DNA from: Candidatus Poseidoniaceae archaeon
GTDB taxonomy: Archaea; Thermoplasmatota; Poseidoniia; Poseidoniales; Poseidoniaceae
Direction: 5' to 3'
Assembly (NCBI GenBank): GCA_013329865.1
Contig: DUJJ01000045.1
Span: forward strand, 1,372-7,588
DNA: 6,217 nt
The position numbers were made by a program, and so were the translations under genes. A model generated the notes under the pieces. The model was given only the letters and a program-made list of their open reading frames with translations, ran no database searches and was not told the origin of the DNA. Below are positions 3,455-6,217 of the stretch, in pieces (position 1 is the stretch's first letter; the number at the start of each line of letters is the position of its first letter).

Positions 3455-6217
3455 GATGTCATCTAGGTCAAACATCTTGGGTATCGCAGCGTCCTTTTCT
3501 TGTTGCTGCTGAATTTCATATTGCTTCCATTGCGGCATTTCAGTCGGATCTTCACCAACCCAGCCGAGTGCTCTCGCCTCATCTAGCTGGCCGTTGGTCA
3601 CATAGTAGTCAATCCACGCTGTGCGACGTTCATCCTCTTCCGAGAAGGCTGAATTAACCATTGCTTCATCCAGCTTTTCTTGCCGAGCTTTGTTCCTCGC
3701 CATCGTCTTGGAAAATTGTGCGACAATGATAACCGATAGTAAGACTACTATGGCGATACCTAGGTAAATTAGAGTCGGTTCACCGCCGTCAGCAGATGAA
3801 TCTATTGCGACTTCACCGTCTTGCTGTGGCTCGGTAATTTCGCACACTACCGAACCGATTCTGCCTTCAAAAATGTCCGGGTCGTAAGGACACGGGTCAG
3901 AAGTATCGCTTGTTCCATCATTATCTGAATCCAAGCATCCAAACACATCACGATAAGAACTTCCCGGGGTTTTCTGACAATCATCTGGCTGATATGCTCC
4001 ACTGGTGAAGTTATCTCCATAGCCGTCACCATCCAAATCATTCCATTGGGTAACCTCGAGAGGGAAATCATCGCTTAGATTGTCACCTTTACCATCACCG
4101 TCCTGATCGCTCCACTCATCGGGCATCAAAGGAAAAGCATCACCTCTCTGCTCTCTTAGCTCAAGGATTCTTTCTGGGTTATCAGCATCCTCGATGAAAG
4201 TGACTGTCCATAGATAATTGTCGCCGTAACCATCGCCATCGGTATCAACCCACTGTTCTCCGTCTTCCGGGAATTCATCATCAACATCAGCCCAACCATC
4301 GTTATCCGAATCTACGCATCCGTAACGGTTATTCTCATTGGATGTACCAAATGTCGCTGGGCAGTCGTCTCCGCCTGGTTTGTTGACTTCATCTCCGTAG
4401 CCGTCTCCGTCACTATCAGACCACTGCAGTGGATTTTGCGGAAATGCATCTTCAGGGTCGACGAAACCGTCACCGTCGGTATCAGGACAACCTCTAGAAA
4501 TCGGATTGGCAGAATTACCGGCTTGAGTTGGACAGATATCACCGTTTACTGCACCTGTTCCATTATTATCACCGTAACCGTCACCGTCAAAATCAGACCA
4601 TTGGGTCGGGTCAAATTTGAACGCATCACCATTATTGCCTGCGGCATTGTCACCATAACCATCGCCATCGGTATCTTTGCACTGTGTAGGGTCATCAGGG
4701 AATACGTCTGGATTATTACCAGATTGGTTGTCTCCGCCGCATTCTAGGGAGTCTCCATCCCTATTTTCCCATTGAGTATCATCATTCGGGAAAGGATCTC
4801 CTTGGTCTGAATAACCGTCACCATCGGTGTCCAGACAACCAACTCGATCGATGGTTGATGAACCAGCTTCATCAGGACACTCATCTGGCAGGTTGCCATC
4901 TTGGTTGTCGCCGAAACCGTCTCCATCACGGTCACACCATTGTGTTGGATCGAGAGGTAATCCATCTGCTTGACAATAACCCGTCGAGGAGACTGCACCC
5001 CAATTTGCTGTCGGGTCTGAGTATGTATCACCATCAGTGTCAGGACAACCATACCTGTCGGCGGTAGAATTACCGTACACATATGGACAGGCATCAGCAT
5101 CATCACCAATCTGATTGTCACCCCACCAGTCACCGTCAGTGTCTAGCCACTGATAATGATTGATTGGGAACTGGTCAATTTCCGTAGCACCGCTTACTAG
5201 AATGCCCGGCCAAGTGGACTCTCTGAACTCGTCCCAGGATTGGTTGGCGTAATTATCCCCCCAACCGTCGCTATCTGAATCATTCCATTGAGTTGGATTA
5301 TTGGGAAACGCATCGCCTCGTTGGTTAACGTGATAGAATGTGTTGACGACTTCATAATAATACTCATCCCCATAACCATCCCCGTCACTGTCTGCCCACT
5401 GTTCTGGGTCGTCTGGCGCCCAGTCTCCATCATCAGACCAACCGTCACCATCGCGGTCTGGGCAGCCGTAGCGATCAGCGGTTGAGGTTCCAAACAGGTC
5501 AATACAGGCATCAGGGGTGGTTGCTGGGTCTGGGTTGTCGCCAAAACCGTCACCGTCGGTGTCATCCCATTGACTCCCGTCGGTCGGGAACGCGTCCACT
5601 ACTCCATCACCTTGGTCAGTCGTGTTGTAACCATCATTATCCTCGTCAACATCAGCAACCCAGAAGTAAACGCCTTCGTCGTTTCTGGTGTGCGAAGTCA
5701 CGATCTTGCTACCATCAGGGTGCCAAGAAACTCCGTCTATTTGGCCACACTGGTTATTATTTTGTCCGCAATTATTTGGTCTTGGTCCGGAAAAGGTATC
5801 CACCAGTAGGCCGGTATCGGTTTCGTAGATTTTCGCGGTTGCCCCATCACCCAAATACCAATACATGCCGATGACAAATTTAGAACCATCTGGAGAAAAA
5901 TCTGCTGACGAGCATGAGGTTGTAGTTGGCACTTCCCATATGATTGGCCACGAATTACCATCATATTCGTGGACTTGCACCCTAGCACCATTCGATTCAT
6001 AAGCGCCACACATAACTATGTAATTGCCATCTGGAGACCAAGTGATAGCATTGACAGAATCAGGCGGACTAGAGATGGCTTCTACGGTATTTCCAGTGCT
6101 TATTTCTGAAATATACCAGTCACCCTCACTGCCGACGGCGATGAAATTTCCGTCTGGCGAAAATGCGGTATCGTAGAACCTATCCTCTCCTCCAGGGTTT
6201 ATTCCTGAGCTGAAAAA
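3449..6217 (-). CDS. Giant surface protein: WD40-like propeller, calcium-type DGDG repeat stalk, C-terminal membrane anchor (N-terminus outside window)
   Basis: The frame is open from the right edge to the TGA at 3449-3451: 922 residues are visible and the true start lies beyond 6217. The Met at 6013 is internal, because SPDG-type propeller sequence continues in frame upstream of it. Numbering from the edge: blades of a beta-propeller (1 to about 188) with FSPDG, WSPDG, FSPDG and WHPDG turns; an Asp/Gly-rich stalk (about 189-792) of thrombospondin type 3-like calcium-binding loops; a TM helix (about 815-834); and a basic, then acidic, cytoplasmic tail ending MFDLDDIL. Paired cysteines in propeller and stalk fit an extracellular position. 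The likely role is a surface-displayed binding or adhesion protein held off the membrane by a Ca-stiffened stalk; the ligand is unknown. A signal peptide is expected but not visible. Its promoter is outside the window. Confidence 0.88.
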   Translation of the reverse strand, partial: FFSSGINPGGEDRFYDTAFSPDGNFIAVGSEGDWYISEISTGNTVEAISSPPDSVNAITWSPDGNYIVMCGAYESNGARVQVHEYDGNSWPIIWEVPTTTSCSSADFSPDGSKFVIGMYWYLGDGATAKIYETDTGLLVDTFSGPRPNNCGQNNNQCGQIDGVSWHPDGSKIVTSHTRNDEGVYFWVADVDEDNDGYNTTDQGDGVVDAFPTDGSQWDDTDGDGFGDNPDPATTPDACIDLFGTSTADRYGCPDRDGDGWSDDGDWAPDDPEQWADSDGDGYGDEYYYEVVNTFYHVNQRGDAFPNNPTQWNDSDSDGWGDNYANQSWDEFRESTWPGILVSGATEIDQFPINHYQWLDTDGDWWGDNQIGDDADACPYVYGNSTADRYGCPDTDGDTYSDPTANWGAVSSTGYCQADGLPLDPTQWCDRDGDGFGDNQDGNLPDECPDEAGSSTIDRVGCLDTDGDGYSDQGDPFPNDDTQWENRDGDSLECGGDNQSGNNPDVFPDDPTQCKDTDGDGYGDNAAGNNGDAFKFDPTQWSDFDGDGYGDNNGTGAVNGDICPTQAGNSANPISRGCPDTDGDGFVDPEDAFPQNPLQWSDSDGDGYGDEVNKPGGDDCPATFGTSNENNRYGCVDSDNDGWADVDDEFPEDGEQWVDTDGDGYGDNYLWTVTFIEDADNPERILELREQRGDAFPLMPDEWSDQDGDGKGDNLSDDFPLEVTQWNDLDGDGYGDNFTSGAYQPDDCQKTPGSSYRDVFGCLDSDNDGTSDTSDPCPYDPDIFEGRIGSVVCEITEPQQDGEVAIDSSADGGEPTLIYLGIAIVVLLSVIIVAQFSKTMARNKARQEKLDEAMVNSAFSEEDERRTAWIDYYVTNGQLDEARALGWVGEDPTEMPQWKQYEIQQQQEKDAAIPKMFDLDDIL
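3716..3775 (-). other. C-terminal transmembrane anchor of the surface protein
   Basis: About 20 residues (TLIYLGIAIVVLLSVIIVAQ) preceded by an acidic, Gly/Ser-rich segment and followed directly by a basic patch (SKTMARNKARQEK). This matches the positive-inside rule: stalk outside, last ~88 residues in the cytoplasm. Confidence 0.9.
3905..4426 (-). repeat. Higher-order unit 3 (Q-C-Q-Q-Q-C), 174 residues, next to the membrane
   Basis: It contains Q elements at 4388-4426, 4217-4255, 4079-4117 and 4010-4048 and C elements at 4286-4369 and 3905-3985. As in unit 1, the second Q is followed by a long insert ending QRGDAFP. A 20-bp stretch in its second Q (4227-4246) is identical in DNA to one in the third Q of unit 2 (4656-4675), pointing to fairly recent exchange or strong codon preference. 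Confidence 0.65.
4427..4942 (-). repeat. Higher-order unit 2 (Q-C-Q-Q-Q-C), 172 residues, with degenerate second Q
   Basis: It contains Q elements at 4904-4942, 4727-4774, 4646-4684 and 4565-4603 and C elements at 4805-4885 and 4457-4540. Its second Q (4727-4774) has lost the regular loop through a 3-residue insertion including a cysteine, and its third Q has QC in place of QW. These two off-pattern cysteines could pair. Confidence 0.65.
4943..5572 (-). repeat. Higher-order unit 1 (Q-C-Q-Q-Q-C), 210 residues
   Basis: First copy in protein order. It contains Q elements at 5534-5572, 5363-5401, 5252-5290 and 5114-5152 and C elements at 5432-5512 and 5015-5095. After its second Q it carries a long insert ending QRGDAFP, a feature shared with unit 3 at the same place. 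It is longer than the other units because of longer linkers before its third and fourth Q and after its last C. Confidence 0.65.
5654..6217 (-). other. WD40-like beta-propeller blades of the surface protein (partial)
   Basis: Four repeats of the propeller signature (F/W)(S/H)PDG, each followed by a hydrophobic strand, occur within about 188 residues: FSPDGNFIAVG, WSPDGNYIVM, FSPDGSKFVIG and WHPDGSKIVTS. Spacing is about 40 to 60 residues, as in WD40/TolB-type blades. A loop with two cysteines seven residues apart (NNCGQNNNQCGQ) sits before the last blade and may form a disulfide. More blades must lie upstream of the window to close a propeller. Confidence 0.75.

Larger units (their letters stand above)
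3905..5572 (-). repeat. Stalk repeat array: 12 Q-type and 6 C-type calcium-loop elements
   Basis: Q-type elements (consensus QWxDxDGDGYGDN) lie at 5534-5572, 5363-5401, 5252-5290, 5114-5152, 4904-4942, 4727-4774 (degenerate, with a 3-residue insertion), 4646-4684, 4565-4603, 4388-4426, 4217-4255, 4079-4117 and 4010-4048. C-type elements (DxC, 13-15 residues, C, then DxDGDGxxD) lie at 5432-5512, 5015-5095, 4805-4885, 4457-4540, 4286-4369 and 3905-3985. The DxDxDG spacing is that of thrombospondin type 3/dockerin-like calcium loops. Linkers often read DAFPxxPTQW. A partial cap with two cysteines (SDPCPYDPD to SVVC) follows the last element. The shadow frames in this region are by-products of the repeats. 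Confidence 0.88.

Noticed and set aside
3491..3500. Short T-run after the hydrolase stop as a terminator
   Set aside because: Only four consecutive T and no hairpin; too weak to call.
4744..5133. Long second-frame open reading frame (129 codons) inside the stalk region, with others at 3847-4071, 4312-4542, 5197-5565 and 5737-6009 (-) and 4436-4747, 4855-5067, 5288-5485, 5482-5874 and 5570-5809 (+)
   Set aside because: They are shadows of the repetitive GAY/GGN codons of the surface protein. Their translations are Met/Thr/Val/Arg-rich with no domain, and the main frame is clearly the coding one.
5310..5318. RGD tripeptide (QRGDAFP), present twice in the stalk, as a possible integrin-type adhesion motif
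   Set aside because: It is part of the recurring xGDAFP linker preceding Q elements (NNGDAF is another version); the Arg is incidental.
3905..5572. CRISPR-like or DNA-level regulatory repeat array
   Set aside because: Repeat spacing is irregular, repeats vary at synonymous positions, and the frame is maintained throughout, so the repetition is at protein level.
6011..6013. ATG at 6013 as the start of the surface protein
   Set aside because: The frame stays open for 68 more codons to the edge and encodes two more propeller signatures (FSPDGNF, WSPDGNY), so this Met is internal.

Overview
The window looks like a piece of a planktonic archaeal genome, most likely Marine Group II (Candidatus Poseidoniales) or a close relative. 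The case rests on three things: a secreted/membrane protein fused to two cytoplasmic winged-helix domains of the archaeal COG3398-like type, a very long surface protein combining a WD40-like propeller, Asp/Gly-rich 'DGDG' repeats and one C-terminal membrane anchor, and very tight gene packing. No rRNA, tRNA or marker gene is present, so the assignment is an inference from style, not proof.

Layout: (1) positions 1-147, + strand, the last 48 codons of a gene that begins outside the window. (2) 137-2632, - strand, an 831-residue membrane-anchored transcription regulator: signal peptide, four Ig-like BsuPI-type modules each with a cysteine pair, a fifth module, one transmembrane helix, two winged helices. 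(3) 2633-2686, a 54-bp divergent intergenic region that must hold both promoters. (4) 2687-3454, + strand, a metallo-beta-lactamase-fold hydrolase of the glyoxalase II/ETHE1 type, with only TTG available as start. (5) 3449 to the right edge, - strand, at least 922 residues of a surface protein whose N-terminus lies outside the window. Both convergent junctions overlap, by 11 and 6 bp. There is no gene-free stretch over 300 bases; almost everything is coding.

How the genes may work together: the regulator is divergent from the hydrolase across one short shared promoter region, a classic regulator/target arrangement, so an extracellular sensing event may control the hydrolase (inference). The surface protein is a separate transcription unit. 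Its stalk is not a simple tandem array: two element types (Q = QWxDxDGDGYGDN, C = a cysteine-pair element ending in DxDGDGxxD) follow the order Q-C-Q-Q-Q-C three times in a row. This higher-order repeat is the most notable structure in the window.
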